Shown: piece after piece, positions 9,588 through 19,111 of the stretch
Layout: every line of letters starts with the position of its first letter
Position numbering within the stretch: the first letter of the stretch is position 1
Assembly: GCA_029067085.1 (NCBI GenBank)
Contig: JAIEFE010000021.1
Coordinates: 62,001-126,000 of the forward strand
DNA length: 64,000 nt
Source of the DNA: Lachnospiraceae bacterium
Lineage (GTDB): Bacteria; Bacillota; Clostridia; Lachnospirales; Lachnospiraceae
Direction of reading: 5' to 3'
Position numbers and translations under genes: made by a program
Notes under the pieces: model-generated
The model's input: only the letters and a program-made list of their open reading frames with translations
Database searches by the model: none
What the model was told of the DNA's origin: nothing

Positions 9588-11273
9588 ATGAAAAAAGGGA
9601 AAATTGCCGTTGGCATAATAATTGTATATTGTGCTATGGTGTTTGGCATTTATTTAGGAAAAACAGGATTTTTTGGCACGGCTTTTCATGTTACGGGAGC
9701 GAAGATGGAAGAAGTAAGTGATACTGTAGATATAACAGTAGGAGAGAATTTAAGCTTTACAAGTGATACTGATACCGATATTTTGTCACGTCATTCATTG
9801 CCCAGTTTGGAAAGAATGGAAAAAGGTGATCAGGATCAGTATGTCAATAATTTACAGGTGATTAAAAAGGTAGAGCTTTTGGGAGTAGGAAAAAGAGATT
9901 TTCTTTATCCTGAGATAAGGATGTCTGATATTGAGAAAAGGGTCAACGTTTCAAATGAAGGATATAATATAGGTGGTAATAAAGTCGTTTTTCAGGGAAC
10001 TACTTCAGAGGAACTGCAGCAGGTGATAAACGATAATCCAAACAATATTGTTGATATTGTTACAGATCGGATAGAGCTTCATGAAACCATAAGTATACCG
10101 GGCAATACCATTATTAATGGTAATGGAGTGAAATTTACGGGCAATGGTATACATTATGGATTTATATGCGAGAATGTATCAAATATTTATATTAATGATA
10201 TCTGTATCGAGGGAAACATAGATTATGGCATATATTTTGTGGATTGCAATGATATCAGTGTGACATCGTGCAAGATAAACGGATTGCTGCAGAAACCAAT
10301 TTGCATAATAGGAACGGCAAATGGGATATCTGTTTGCAACAATGAGATGAATAATAATCAAGCGGGAGGACTCTATATAGCGGGTAATGTTTCTAATGGA
10401 ATTATTGAGTCGAATAATATTAAAAACAATGGTGGTACCTCAAACTGGATGGCTGGTATAGTGCTGACTAATGTGTTATCGAATGATAAACGCAATATAT
10501 GGGAAACTTTTGATGATGCACATCATTTTCCTTATAAAGAGAATTTGTATGCTCAATTGGATTGCCCGCATGAGATTATTGTGAGGGATAATCGAGTGAT
10601 GTATAATAATGCGTCAGGAATTTATTCAGATGGCGCATTTTTGTGTTATATTTTAAATAATACAGTATATCAAAATGATAAGGAAGGTATTTGTCTTGAT
10701 TATGGAACAATAGGTTTTTACCTAAAAGAAAATGTTTTTAAAGGAAATGGCAGGAGAATACGCCAGACTGACGAAGATTTGAGAATGGATTTTGTGTTGG
10801 ATGCAGGAAGGATGGAAGATGGGTCGGCAAAGTCGAAACTCCCGGGAGTTTCACTGGATAATACAGCGTATAATATTTTGGAAAATAATGTTGTATCTAA
10901 TAACTATGGTGGTGGCATAAAAATGGTACGTACCACTGTAAGAACATTGATTATGGAAAATATTGTGAAAGATAATAATATGGGACAGAATGATATTTTT
11001 CATTTTTTTGGAATCGAGATAGGCGCGGCTGTTGCTGATGTGGAAAGTACGGATATGGATTTCACGCCTGATTATGAAAATATCATATGTAGAAATAGTA
11101 TAAATGGTAATCATTATTCAGGCGTTTTTGTAGGTGAGGAATGCTATGTGAATGACATATTTGATAATGTTATCATGGAACCACAAATGTTTGCTGTAGA
11201 GTCCATTAGTTATAAGTTTAATAGCATAGTCAACAATATTTCAAATGCTGGGATTAGGAATGAGCAACAATAG
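9588..11273 (+). CDS. Secreted or membrane-anchored right-handed beta-helix protein
   Basis: The N-terminus is a lysine-rich start followed by one hydrophobic span (KIAVGIIIVYCAMVFGIYLG), giving either a signal peptide or a membrane anchor. From about residue 130 to the end there are repeated coils rich in N-x-I/V and G-N/D turns (for example INDICIEGNIDYGIYFVDCNDISVTS, broken here into its coils), the pattern of a pectate-lyase-like parallel beta-helix. Such proteins bind, cleave or epimerise polysaccharides. No catalytic set is obvious by eye. I chose ATG 9588, which has TTTGGAGA 7 nt upstream, over the TTG at 9561 that lies inside the previous gene. It probably processes or retains the exported glycan at the cell surface. 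Confidence 0.8.
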   Translation: MKKGKIAVGIIIVYCAMVFGIYLGKTGFFGTAFHVTGAKMEEVSDTVDITVGENLSFTSDTDTDILSRHSLPSLERMEKGDQDQYVNNLQVIKKVELLGVGKRDFLYPEIRMSDIEKRVNVSNEGYNIGGNKVVFQGTTSEELQQVINDNPNNIVDIVTDRIELHETISIPGNTIINGNGVKFTGNGIHYGFICENVSNIYINDICIEGNIDYGIYFVDCNDISVTSCKINGLLQKPICIIGTANGISVCNNEMNNNQAGGLYIAGNVSNGIIESNNIKNNGGTSNWMAGIVLTNVLSNDKRNIWETFDDAHHFPYKENLYAQLDCPHEIIVRDNRVMYNNASGIYSDGAFLCYILNNTVYQNDKEGICLDYGTIGFYLKENVFKGNGRRIRQTDEDLRMDFVLDAGRMEDGSAKSKLPGVSLDNTAYNILENNVVSNNYGGGIKMVRTTVRTLIMENIVKDNNMGQNDIFHFFGIEIGAAVADVESTDMDFTPDYENIICRNSINGNHYSGVFVGEECYVNDIFDNVIMEPQMFAVESISYKFNSIVNNISNAGIRNEQQ

Positions 11274-11285
11274 AGGGGGAGCGAG

Positions 11286-12809
11286 ATGAAATTTGGTAAA
11301 AAAGAAATCCGGATTCCGTTTAAGTATGTTATACTAATTGCAATGTTATACCTTATAATTCCAATATGTATATTCTTTATTGGATGGACGAAATTATATA
11401 TAGGTCTACCATTGGCAATTTTCTTGTTTTTTGCTCTATTTAGATTTTATGTCAGCACATATAAAGAAAGTGTGGATCAAATCAGTGTTCCTGGTATGCA
11501 TTTGATTTTCATAGCTTTATTTTTTGCATTATGGGTATGGTCAACTGGAATAGGAAATTTTTTTGTTAGCGCATATGATCATCCATGGCGAACAGCGATG
11601 TTTAGAGACTTGATTAATTATGACTGGCCGGTTATATACCCTGAGACAGGAAATGCTTTTGTGTATTATTTGTGCTATTGGATGGTTCCGGCATTATTTG
11701 GAAAACTATTCGGATGGGTAGCAGGCAATGCCGTGTTATTATTATGGACATATATAGGAGTTTTAATAGTATTTTTCATATTGTTGCATATTTGCAGTGC
11801 ATCTAATTCTAAAACAATGTGGACTGTTGCTTTAATGTTATTTAGCTGGAGTGGACTCAATATTATAGCTTCAATTGTAGCACAGATATTAAATTTGAAT
11901 TTATATGAGTTTGAATTGGGAAATTTTATAAGTTGGTGTGATAAAATGTATAATGGTTATTCATTTAATTTTTATTACCGTACCAATCAAGATGCGTTGA
12001 TGGAAATATATAATCAGGCAACTCCTTTGTGGATAGCGACTCTCATTGCCTTGGATAATAGGAAAAGAATTGGAAATTACGCATTTATTGGAATGTGTTT
12101 GATTCCATTTGCACCGATTCCATTTATGGGTTTATTTATTTTATTTATAACATTTTTTATTCATGAAATTATTGATAAAAGAGAGTTTAAAAGGGTTTTT
12201 AAAAGTGCATTTAGCATGCAAAATATAATTGCTATATTGGCTATAGCACCAATATTTTTATTATTTTATACATGTAATAGTACAACACAAGGCGGTGAAG
12301 GTGGTGGGTTAATGCTGCTACCACTTGAATTATTTGATAGACAAAGGATTTTTATGCTGGTAGCTTTTTGGCTTTTTCAATTTGGAATAGTGGCAGCATT
12401 GATCTATTCAGAATATCGGAAAAAATATTTGTACTATGTAGTTGTGATATGGCTAATGCTTTGCCCATTAATTGAGTTTGGAAAGAGAGGGGGGCGCGAT
12501 TTTTGTATGAATGCATCGCTGCCTGCATTATTCCTACTAATGAGCATGACAATAAAGTATATAAACAAAAATATAGTAGGCAAGATATTGACAACCAGAA
12601 ATGCGATACTAATATGTGTACTTTTGTTATCATCAATGAGTGCTATTGGAGGAGTTGCGTTAGAGTTAGATCAGATAGGAAATATAGGAAAGTTTCCTAT
12701 TGTCGACGATCGGGTATATACTTTATCTGACAAAGAAGCAGACAAATATGAGAACTTTTTGGTATCCGAGTGGGGACAATCAGTGTTTTATCAATATATT
12801 GCGAAATAG
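11286..12809 (+). CDS. Polytopic membrane protein, possible GT-C glycosyltransferase, 507 aa
   Basis: About ten or eleven hydrophobic segments are spread over the whole length. After the first spans there is a loop SAYDHPWRTAMFRDLINYDWPVIYP (near residues 98-122) with acidic and aromatic residues; acidic residues in the first large external loop are a hallmark of GT-C enzymes, which use polyprenyl-phosphate sugars outside the membrane. A GGGGGAG ribosome binding site lies 4 nt before the ATG. A GtrB-like Und-P-sugar synthase is encoded at 20059, which would fit a pair for extracytoplasmic glycosylation. It could instead be a Wzy-like polymerase. Membrane topology is sure, function is inference. 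Confidence 0.75.
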   Translation: MKFGKKEIRIPFKYVILIAMLYLIIPICIFFIGWTKLYIGLPLAIFLFFALFRFYVSTYKESVDQISVPGMHLIFIALFFALWVWSTGIGNFFVSAYDHPWRTAMFRDLINYDWPVIYPETGNAFVYYLCYWMVPALFGKLFGWVAGNAVLLLWTYIGVLIVFFILLHICSASNSKTMWTVALMLFSWSGLNIIASIVAQILNLNLYEFELGNFISWCDKMYNGYSFNFYYRTNQDALMEIYNQATPLWIATLIALDNRKRIGNYAFIGMCLIPFAPIPFMGLFILFITFFIHEIIDKREFKRVFKSAFSMQNIIAILAIAPIFLLFYTCNSTTQGGEGGGLMLLPLELFDRQRIFMLVAFWLFQFGIVAALIYSEYRKKYLYYVVVIWLMLCPLIEFGKRGGRDFCMNASLPALFLLMSMTIKYINKNIVGKILTTRNAILICVLLLSSMSAIGGVALELDQIGNIGKFPIVDDRVYTLSDKEADKYENFLVSEWGQSVFYQYIAK

Positions 12810-12830
12810 AGGGATGACGAGGAGATTGTG

Positions 12831-13610
12831 ATGAAAGTAGTATTATTAGCCGGCGGTTATGGTACACGTATCAGTGAGGAAAGCCACTTGAGACCAAAGC
12901 CAATGATTGAAATAGGCGGCAAGCCTATTTTATGGCACATCATGAAAGAGTATTCTTATTATGGATTTAATGAATTTATCATATGCTGTGGCTATAAACA
13001 GCATATCATTAAAGAATGGTTTGCAAATTATTATCTCCATAATAGCGATATCACATTTGATTTCACGAAAGAGAATCATATGGAGGTTCATACAAATGTT
13101 GCAGAGCCGTGGAAAGTTACGCTGATTGATACCGGCCTGAATACCATGACAGGCGGCAGGATAAAAAGGGTTCAACCCTATATTGGCGACGAGACGTTCA
13201 TGTTGACATATGGAGATGGTGTTTCTGATGTAAATATTGCAGAATTATTGGATTTTCATAGATCACATGGTAAAATGGCTACAATGACAGCCGTAAATGT
13301 TGGGCAGCAGTTTGGAGTGCTTGATATTGAGCGGGACGGAAGAATCAGCAAATTCAGGGAGAAAAGCAAAACGGACGGCGGCGTGGTTAATGCCGGATAT
13401 ATGGTGCTGAATTCAGAGATATTTAATTATATTGAGGGAGATGCCACTGTCTTTGAACGTGAGCCAATAGAACGTGTTGCAGCAAACGGTCAGCTGATGG
13501 CTTATATGCATCACGGATTTTGGAAATGTATGGATACACAGAGAGATAGACAGAAGCTTGAGGAAATGATCGCGTCCGGCAATGCGCCATGGATGGTTTG
13601 GACGAAATAG
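12831..13610 (+). CDS. rfbF: Glucose-1-phosphate cytidylyltransferase
   Basis: Makes CDP-glucose from CTP and glucose-1-phosphate, the first step to CDP-linked 3,6-dideoxy sugars. The nucleotidyltransferase signature LLAGGYGTRISEESHLRPKPMIEIGGKPIL is at the N-terminus (about residues 5-34, quoted only to fix the family), with the family-specific YGFNEFIICCGYKQHIIKEWF and LTYGDGVSDVN. At 259 residues it has the normal length. I place the start at ATG 12831 rather than GTG 12828, because GGAG at 12821-12824 is better spaced. It begins a compact operon that includes rfbH and rfbG. Confidence 0.96.
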   Translation: MKVVLLAGGYGTRISEESHLRPKPMIEIGGKPILWHIMKEYSYYGFNEFIICCGYKQHIIKEWFANYYLHNSDITFDFTKENHMEVHTNVAEPWKVTLIDTGLNTMTGGRIKRVQPYIGDETFMLTYGDGVSDVNIAELLDFHRSHGKMATMTAVNVGQQFGVLDIERDGRISKFREKSKTDGGVVNAGYMVLNSEIFNYIEGDATVFEREPIERVAANGQLMAYMHHGFWKCMDTQRDRQKLEEMIASGNAPWMVWTK

Positions 13611-13627
13611 ACGTGGAGGATATAGTT

Positions 13628-14968
13628 ATGTTTGAGAATAAAACCGAAGAACAGGCAAAAAAAGAAATATTGGATATGGTAGCAGAATACTGTGTCACTT
13701 ACCACAATCAAAAAAAAGAATTTATGCCCGGTGATAGAATTACATATGCTTCAAGGGTGTATGGCAGTGAAGAAATGTGTAATCTTGTAGATTCTGCACT
13801 TGAGTTTTGGCTTACATCAGGAAGGTATACAGAAGAGTTTGAACGAGAATTTGCAAAATACTTAGGAGTAAAATTTTGTTCTCTTGTTAATTCCGGCTCC
13901 TCAGCGAATTTAAACGCTTTTATGGCACTTACATCTCCTCTGCTTGGAGAACGGCAGATTAGGCCGGGAGATGAGATGATCACAGTTGCGGCAGGCTTTC
14001 CGACGACGGTTACGCCTGCTATTCAGTATGGAGTTGTGCCGGTTTTTATTGATGTGACGATTCCGCAATACAATTTAGATGTATCTCAACTTGAAGCTGC
14101 ATTGTCGGACAAGACTAAAGTAGTCATGGCAGCACATACTTTGGGAAATCCCTTTAATCTGGAAGCTGTAAAAGGATTTTGTGATAAGCATAATCTGTGG
14201 CTGATTGAAGATAATTGTGACGCGCTTGGAACTACATATACATTGAATGGTGAAGAACGTCTCACGGGAACAATTGGCGATATCGGGACATCCTCATTCT
14301 ATCCGCCGCATCATATGACGATGGGGGAGGGAGGAGCTGTTTATACAAATAATCCGCTTCTTCATAAGATTATCCGTTCGTTCAGGGATTGGGGACGTGA
14401 CTGTGTGTGTCCCTCCGGAAAGGACAACCTTTGTGGTCATAGATTTGATAAACAGTATGGCGAACTACCGTTAGGGTATGACCATAAATATGTATATTCC
14501 CATTTCGGATATAATTTAAAGGCAACAGATATGCAGGCGGCAATCGGCTGTGCTCAGATCAAAAAATTCCCAAGTTTTGTTGAGAAGAGAAAACATAATT
14601 TTGACCGTTTAAAGGCGGCTCTTGTAGGTTGTGAAGACAAATTAATCTTACCGGAAGCATGTGAGAATGCAAGCCCGAGCTGGTTTGGATTTATGATCAC
14701 ATGCAAGGAAGGTGCAGATAGAAATAAGGTTGTTTCTTACATTGAGGAACATGGTATCCAGACACGTATGTTGTTTGCCGGTAATCTGACCAAGCACCCT
14801 TGTTTTGATCAGATGCGTGCGACGGGAGCGGGATATCGTATTGTGGGAACTCTGGAGAATACAGATAGGATCATGAGGGATACATTCTGGGTCGGTGTCT
14901 ATCCGGGAATGACAGATGAGATGATTGATTATATGGCGGAGATGATTACGAACGCAATTGAGGATTGA
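13628..14968 (+). CDS. rfbH: CDP-4-keto-6-deoxy-D-glucose-3-dehydrase (E1)
   Basis: A PMP-dependent, aminotransferase-fold enzyme that removes the C3 hydroxyl of CDP-4-keto-6-deoxyglucose. The DegT/AroA aminotransferase fold is clear: NSGSSANLNAFMAL near residue 78-91, ITVAAGFPTTVTPAIQYG near 120, and the active-site stretch GTSSFYPPHHMTMGEGGAV near 219-237, where the usual Schiff-base lysine is replaced by His (HHMTMGEGG), as known for E1. Cysteines for the iron-sulfur centre are in the following DCVCPSGKDNLCGH. I start at ATG 13628 (GGAGG 7 nt upstream), not at 13589, which would overlap rfbF. The length of 446 fits the family. Confidence 0.96.
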   Translation: MFENKTEEQAKKEILDMVAEYCVTYHNQKKEFMPGDRITYASRVYGSEEMCNLVDSALEFWLTSGRYTEEFEREFAKYLGVKFCSLVNSGSSANLNAFMALTSPLLGERQIRPGDEMITVAAGFPTTVTPAIQYGVVPVFIDVTIPQYNLDVSQLEAALSDKTKVVMAAHTLGNPFNLEAVKGFCDKHNLWLIEDNCDALGTTYTLNGEERLTGTIGDIGTSSFYPPHHMTMGEGGAVYTNNPLLHKIIRSFRDWGRDCVCPSGKDNLCGHRFDKQYGELPLGYDHKYVYSHFGYNLKATDMQAAIGCAQIKKFPSFVEKRKHNFDRLKAALVGCEDKLILPEACENASPSWFGFMITCKEGADRNKVVSYIEEHGIQTRMLFAGNLTKHPCFDQMRATGAGYRIVGTLENTDRIMRDTFWVGVYPGMTDEMIDYMAEMITNAIED

Positions 14969-14984
14969 TGCGGGAGAGACAATT

Positions 14985-16613
14985 ATGGCTGAAATTAGAT
15001 TATTGGACTGTACATTGCGTGACGGCGGATATGTAAATGACTGGGAATTTGGGCACAATAACCTGATTAGTATATTTGAGCGGTTGGTGGACGCAGGAGT
15101 TGATATCATAGAGGTTGGATTTCTGGATGATAGAAGACCTTTTGACGTACACCGCAGTATTATGCCTGATACAGCATCGGCAGGGATAATATGGGAAAAA
15201 ATATCCAAAAGACCCGGCATGGTCGTAGGTATGATTGACTACGGAACCTGTAAGATCAGTAATATACAACCGTGTTCAGAAAGTTTTCTTGACGGTATAA
15301 GAGTGATCTTTAAAAAACATATCATGAAAGAAGCGTTGGAATATTGTGCAGAAGTAAAGAAGCTTGGATATAAAGTTTTTGCACAGCTTGTTTCGATAAC
15401 AAGTTATAATGATGATGAACTTTTAGAGCTTACAAAGCTTGTAAATGCTGTTAAGCCATATGCAGTGTCCATGGTTGATACTTATGGATTGCTGAAACCA
15501 AATGATCTGCTTCATTATTATGAAATATTAGATAAAAACGTATTACCAGAAATTCAGATAGGTTTTCATGCACATAATAACTTTCAATTGGGATATGCTA
15601 ATGCCATTACATTCATGGAAAAGGAAACGGTACATGATATAGTGGTTGATGCTACTTTGTACGGAATGGGAAAAAGTGCAGGAAACGCACCTATCGAGCT
15701 TGTGGCAGGATATATGAATGAAAAATTTAATGCAGAGTATTATGTATCACCCATGCTTGAAGCAATAACAGAGAGTGTGATAAATTTTTATCTTAAGAAT
15801 CCATGGGGATATCAGATGCTGTATTATTTGTCAGCAGCAAATAGATGCCATCCTAATTATGTCAGTGATTTATACGGAAAAGAAAACTTATCTATTACAA
15901 AAGTAAATAACATACTGAAACAGATTGAACCGGACGACAAGAAACTTTTATATGATAAGAATATTGGAAATACAGTATATGAAAGATTTGTAAACCGAAA
16001 TATTAATAGTAAGGAGGCTTTGCATGATATAGCAGAAGCATTATCAGATAAAGCTTTGTTGCTGATGGGACCGGGAAAAAATATAAAACTTCAAAAAAGT
16101 TTGATTAAAGATTTTATTGCGAAAGAAGATCCGGTTATTATTTCAATTAATTATTTACCGGCAGATTATAGTGTGAACTATGTTTTTGTTACAAAACAGA
16201 ACAGATATTTAGAGATGGCAGAGGATCTGTCAGATGTAAAAAACAAAGAAGTAAAAGTAATTGCCACTTCCAATATCGAAAATCGGAATAGCAGTTTTGA
16301 GCATATAGTGGACAGGACGCCATTATTGGATAAAAAGAGCACTATAACGGATAATTCATTTTTGATGCTGTTAAAGTTATTAAAGCAGGCTGAGATTAAG
16401 AAGGTAACGTGCGCAGGTTTTGATGGATATTCGGCTAAGAGCGACAATTATTTTAATCCTCAAATGGAATATTCTTTCGTAAAGGAAGAAGCATATAGAT
16501 TGAATGCGTATATCAGAGATGTCCTTAATAGTGATTATAAGGATTTGGAGATACAGTTTTTAACATATTCGCATTATGTAGAGGAAGAAGATTGTTATAG
16601 CGGTGCATTTTGA
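14985..16613 (+). CDS. DRE-TIM aldolase (HMGL-like) fused to an unknown C-terminal domain
   Basis: Residues 1-270 form a DRE-TIM metallolyase barrel: IRLLDCTLRDGGYVNDWEFG at the N-terminus carries the metal and base residues (D and R of TLRDGG), and GFHAHNNFQLGYANA (about 195-209) carries the HxHxN metal ligands. This is the fold of 4-hydroxy-2-oxovalerate aldolase and HMG-CoA lyase. Residues 380-542 are an extra domain with a Rossmann-like look (KALLLMGPGKNIK; VIISINYLP). The start is ATG 14985 with GGGAGAG upstream. Placed between rfbH and a ThDP enzyme, it probably supplies or cleaves an oxo-acid used in branching the deoxysugar. That role is inference. Confidence 0.85.
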   Translation: MAEIRLLDCTLRDGGYVNDWEFGHNNLISIFERLVDAGVDIIEVGFLDDRRPFDVHRSIMPDTASAGIIWEKISKRPGMVVGMIDYGTCKISNIQPCSESFLDGIRVIFKKHIMKEALEYCAEVKKLGYKVFAQLVSITSYNDDELLELTKLVNAVKPYAVSMVDTYGLLKPNDLLHYYEILDKNVLPEIQIGFHAHNNFQLGYANAITFMEKETVHDIVVDATLYGMGKSAGNAPIELVAGYMNEKFNAEYYVSPMLEAITESVINFYLKNPWGYQMLYYLSAANRCHPNYVSDLYGKENLSITKVNNILKQIEPDDKKLLYDKNIGNTVYERFVNRNINSKEALHDIAEALSDKALLLMGPGKNIKLQKSLIKDFIAKEDPVIISINYLPADYSVNYVFVTKQNRYLEMAEDLSDVKNKEVKVIATSNIENRNSSFEHIVDRTPLLDKKSTITDNSFLMLLKLLKQAEIKKVTCAGFDGYSAKSDNYFNPQMEYSFVKEEAYRLNAYIRDVLNSDYKDLEIQFLTYSHYVEEEDCYSGAF

Positions 16614-16631
16614 TAAGGAAGTGATACAGGG

Positions 16632-17297
16632 ATGAAGAAATATGAGATCGCGGTTTTTGATGTAGATGGAACGCTCCTTGATACGACGGAAGGTGTACTG
16701 GCATCCGTAAAATATACGATTGATGAGATGAAATTTGCGCCATTAAGTGACGAACAGCTTCTCACATTTATAGGACCGCCGATACAGGATTCTTTTGCGA
16801 AAGCTTATCATCTGGAAGGAGATATATTACAGGAAATAGCAACCTGCTTTAGAAATAGATATAAAGATTATGAACTATTTAAAGCAGTGCCATATGATGG
16901 TATTTATAAGTTGTTTGATAAGCTTTCTGAAAAAGGAATAAAGATTGCAGTGGCAACTTATAAGAGGCAGGATTATGCTGAAGCAATACTTAAACATTTT
17001 GGTTTTGACAGATACACAAACAATTTGTGTGGAGCTGATCATGAAAATAAATTGAAAAAAGTGGATATTATCAGAAAATGCATGGATGATTTGGGCGTTT
17101 GTGACTACAGTAAGGCTGTTATGATTGGTGACAGCAGCCATGATGCAATAGGAGCCCGTGAGATAGGTATGGATTTTATCGGTGTTACATATGGTTTTGA
17201 TTTTAAATCAATGTCAGAGGTATTTCAGTATGACGCAATAGGAGCGGTAGATTCGCCTATGAGCATATTACAGTTTTTTGAGGAGAATAACAAATGA
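16632..17297 (+). CDS. HAD-superfamily hydrolase (phosphoglycolate-phosphatase-like)
   Basis: A 221-residue HAD phosphatase of subfamily IA. Motif I is VFDVDGTLLDTT (nucleophile D10, acid D12), the cap domain follows, motif II is a Thr in VATYKR, motif III is a Lys in the ENKLKKVDII region and motif IV is MIGDSSHDAIGAREIGMDFIGVTYG. The gene ends with an ATGA overlap into the ThDP enzyme, so both are translated together. Within this operon it may dephosphorylate a sugar or acid intermediate. The substrate cannot be read from the sequence. Confidence 0.9.
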   Translation: MKKYEIAVFDVDGTLLDTTEGVLASVKYTIDEMKFAPLSDEQLLTFIGPPIQDSFAKAYHLEGDILQEIATCFRNRYKDYELFKAVPYDGIYKLFDKLSEKGIKIAVATYKRQDYAEAILKHFGFDRYTNNLCGADHENKLKKVDIIRKCMDDLGVCDYSKAVMIGDSSHDAIGAREIGMDFIGVTYGFDFKSMSEVFQYDAIGAVDSPMSILQFFEENNK

Positions 17298-19111
17298 AAA
17301 TTAAGGTTGCAAAATATATATCAGAATTTTTTGTTAGTAAAGGCGTTACGGATATGTTTATGATAACCGGCGGGGCAGCAATGCATCTTAATGATGCTTT
17401 CGGACATCAGGACGGATTGAAGATAACATACAATCATCATGAGCAGGCATGCACCATAGCCGCTGAGGGATATACGCGTGAAACCGGGAAAATAGCGCCG
17501 GTGTGCGTAACCGGTGGACCGGGAGGAACAAACGCTATTACAGGAGTATTTGGCGCATATGTCGATTCCATTCCAATGTTTGTAGTGACAGGACAGGCAA
17601 AGAGAGAAACTACGATCTGGTCTACCGGTCTGCCGCTTAGACAGCTGGGGGATCAGGAAGTGCAGATTACAGATGCTGTCAGAACCATGACAAAATATGC
17701 TAAAATGATTACAGATCCCCGAAGTATACGGAAAGAAATGGAAAAAGCATGGTTTCTCATGCTGAATGGCAGGCAGGGGCCTGTATGGCTCGATATACCG
17801 GGCGATGTGGCGTCTGCAATGGTTGAGACAGATGATCTTGAAGCTTTTGATCAGCAGGCATATATAGATGAAAACTGGGCATCTTTTAATCAAGAGAATC
17901 CTGTATATGATAAAAAAGATACCGAGTATCTGCTTGACAGGGTATCCAAAGCAAAGAGACCTGTAATATTAGCTGGAACAGCGATCAGGCATGCAAATCA
18001 GCAGGATAAATTTATTAATTCGGTTGAAAAGCTGGGTATTCCTGTTGTCACAGCATGGGATGCGCATGATATTATATGGGATGAACACCCGTTATACTGC
18101 GGCAGACCGGGAACAGTAGGAACGCGTGCCGGTAATTTTATCATTCAAAATGCGGATTTATTAATCGTGTTGGGGTGCCGAATGAATATCCGTATGATAG
18201 GTTATAATTTTGGCGATTTTGGTAAAAACGCTTATAAAATAGTCGTAGATATAGATGATGCTGAATTACATAAACCTACAGTTCATGTTGATTATCCAAT
18301 TCATGCAGATTTGAGGGATGTTCTGGAAGATATCAATAAGTCTGACTATCAGAGAAATGAGGAACATCAGGAGTGGGTTGACTGGTGCCGTAATCTTAAC
18401 AAAAAATATCCTGCCACATTACCGGAGTATTACAATGACGAAAACGGTTTAAATCCCTATGTATTTATGACAGAGTTTTTTAAGGAGCTGAATGAGGACG
18501 AATCTATAGTGTGTGGTAATGGTTCTGCCTGTGTTGTCACATTTCAGGCCGCTATGATAAAACGAAAGCAGCGTTTGTATACAAATTCAGGCTGTGCCGC
18601 TATGGGATATGGTTTTCCGGCAGCTGTAGGGGCATGTGTGGCAAGACCGGAAAAGAGAATAATCTGTATTGATGGTGATGGAAGTTTTATGATGAATATA
18701 CAGGAACTGCAGACGGTTGTATTCAATAAACTGAACATGAAGATATTTCTACTTAATAATAATGGCTACCATTCCATCAGACAGACGCAGACAAATCTTT
18801 TTAAAGGACAGCCTTATGTAGGTATAGGCGGCGGATATGGGCTTAGCATACCGGATTTCTCGAAGGTAATTCCGGCATTTGATATTCCATATTATAGGAT
18901 AGACAGTCTGGAAAATATTCACGACAAAATGAATGAGGTATTAAATACAGAGGGGCCGGTCTTCTGTGAAGTGTTTGTAGACTGGCATCAGGAGTTTGCA
19001 CCGAAATCAAGCTCAAAGGTTTTGCCATCGGGCAAGATCGTATCAGCAGCAGTGGATGATATGGCTCCGTTTTTGGACAGGGAAGAATATGAGGGTAATC
19101 ATATTAAATGA
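17294..19111 (+). CDS. ThDP-dependent acetolactate-synthase-like enzyme, candidate sugar acyl-transferase (YerE-like)
   Basis: A 605-residue three-domain ThDP enzyme. The catalytic glutamate is E50 in NHHEQACTIAAEGYTR, the central nucleotide-binding domain spans about 190-340, and the ThDP-Mg motif is GDGSFMMN...NN near 455-485. Known members beside CDP-3,6-dideoxysugar genes, such as YerE in Yersinia, transfer a two-carbon unit from pyruvate onto C4 of a CDP-4-keto-3,6-dideoxyglucose. Its coupling to HAD, SDR, rfbH and rfbG genes makes that role attractive here. True acetolactate synthase for amino-acid synthesis is the alternative, but no regulatory subunit or ilv gene is nearby. Confidence 0.85.
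   Translation: MKIKVAKYISEFFVSKGVTDMFMITGGAAMHLNDAFGHQDGLKITYNHHEQACTIAAEGYTRETGKIAPVCVTGGPGGTNAITGVFGAYVDSIPMFVVTGQAKRETTIWSTGLPLRQLGDQEVQITDAVRTMTKYAKMITDPRSIRKEMEKAWFLMLNGRQGPVWLDIPGDVASAMVETDDLEAFDQQAYIDENWASFNQENPVYDKKDTEYLLDRVSKAKRPVILAGTAIRHANQQDKFINSVEKLGIPVVTAWDAHDIIWDEHPLYCGRPGTVGTRAGNFIIQNADLLIVLGCRMNIRMIGYNFGDFGKNAYKIVVDIDDAELHKPTVHVDYPIHADLRDVLEDINKSDYQRNEEHQEWVDWCRNLNKKYPATLPEYYNDENGLNPYVFMTEFFKELNEDESIVCGNGSACVVTFQAAMIKRKQRLYTNSGCAAMGYGFPAAVGACVARPEKRIICIDGDGSFMMNIQELQTVVFNKLNMKIFLLNNNGYHSIRQTQTNLFKGQPYVGIGGGYGLSIPDFSKVIPAFDIPYYRIDSLENIHDKMNEVLNTEGPVFCEVFVDWHQEFAPKSSSKVLPSGKIVSAAVDDMAPFLDREEYEGNHIK

Noticed and set aside
14648-15220. A 190-codon open frame on the minus strand
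   Set aside because: It is fully antisense to rfbH and the aldolase gene, has no ribosome site and has a composition typical of a shadow frame.
17321-17893. A 190-codon open frame on the minus strand
   Set aside because: It lies antisense within the ThDP enzyme, whose motifs are intact; cysteine- and histidine-rich antisense composition.
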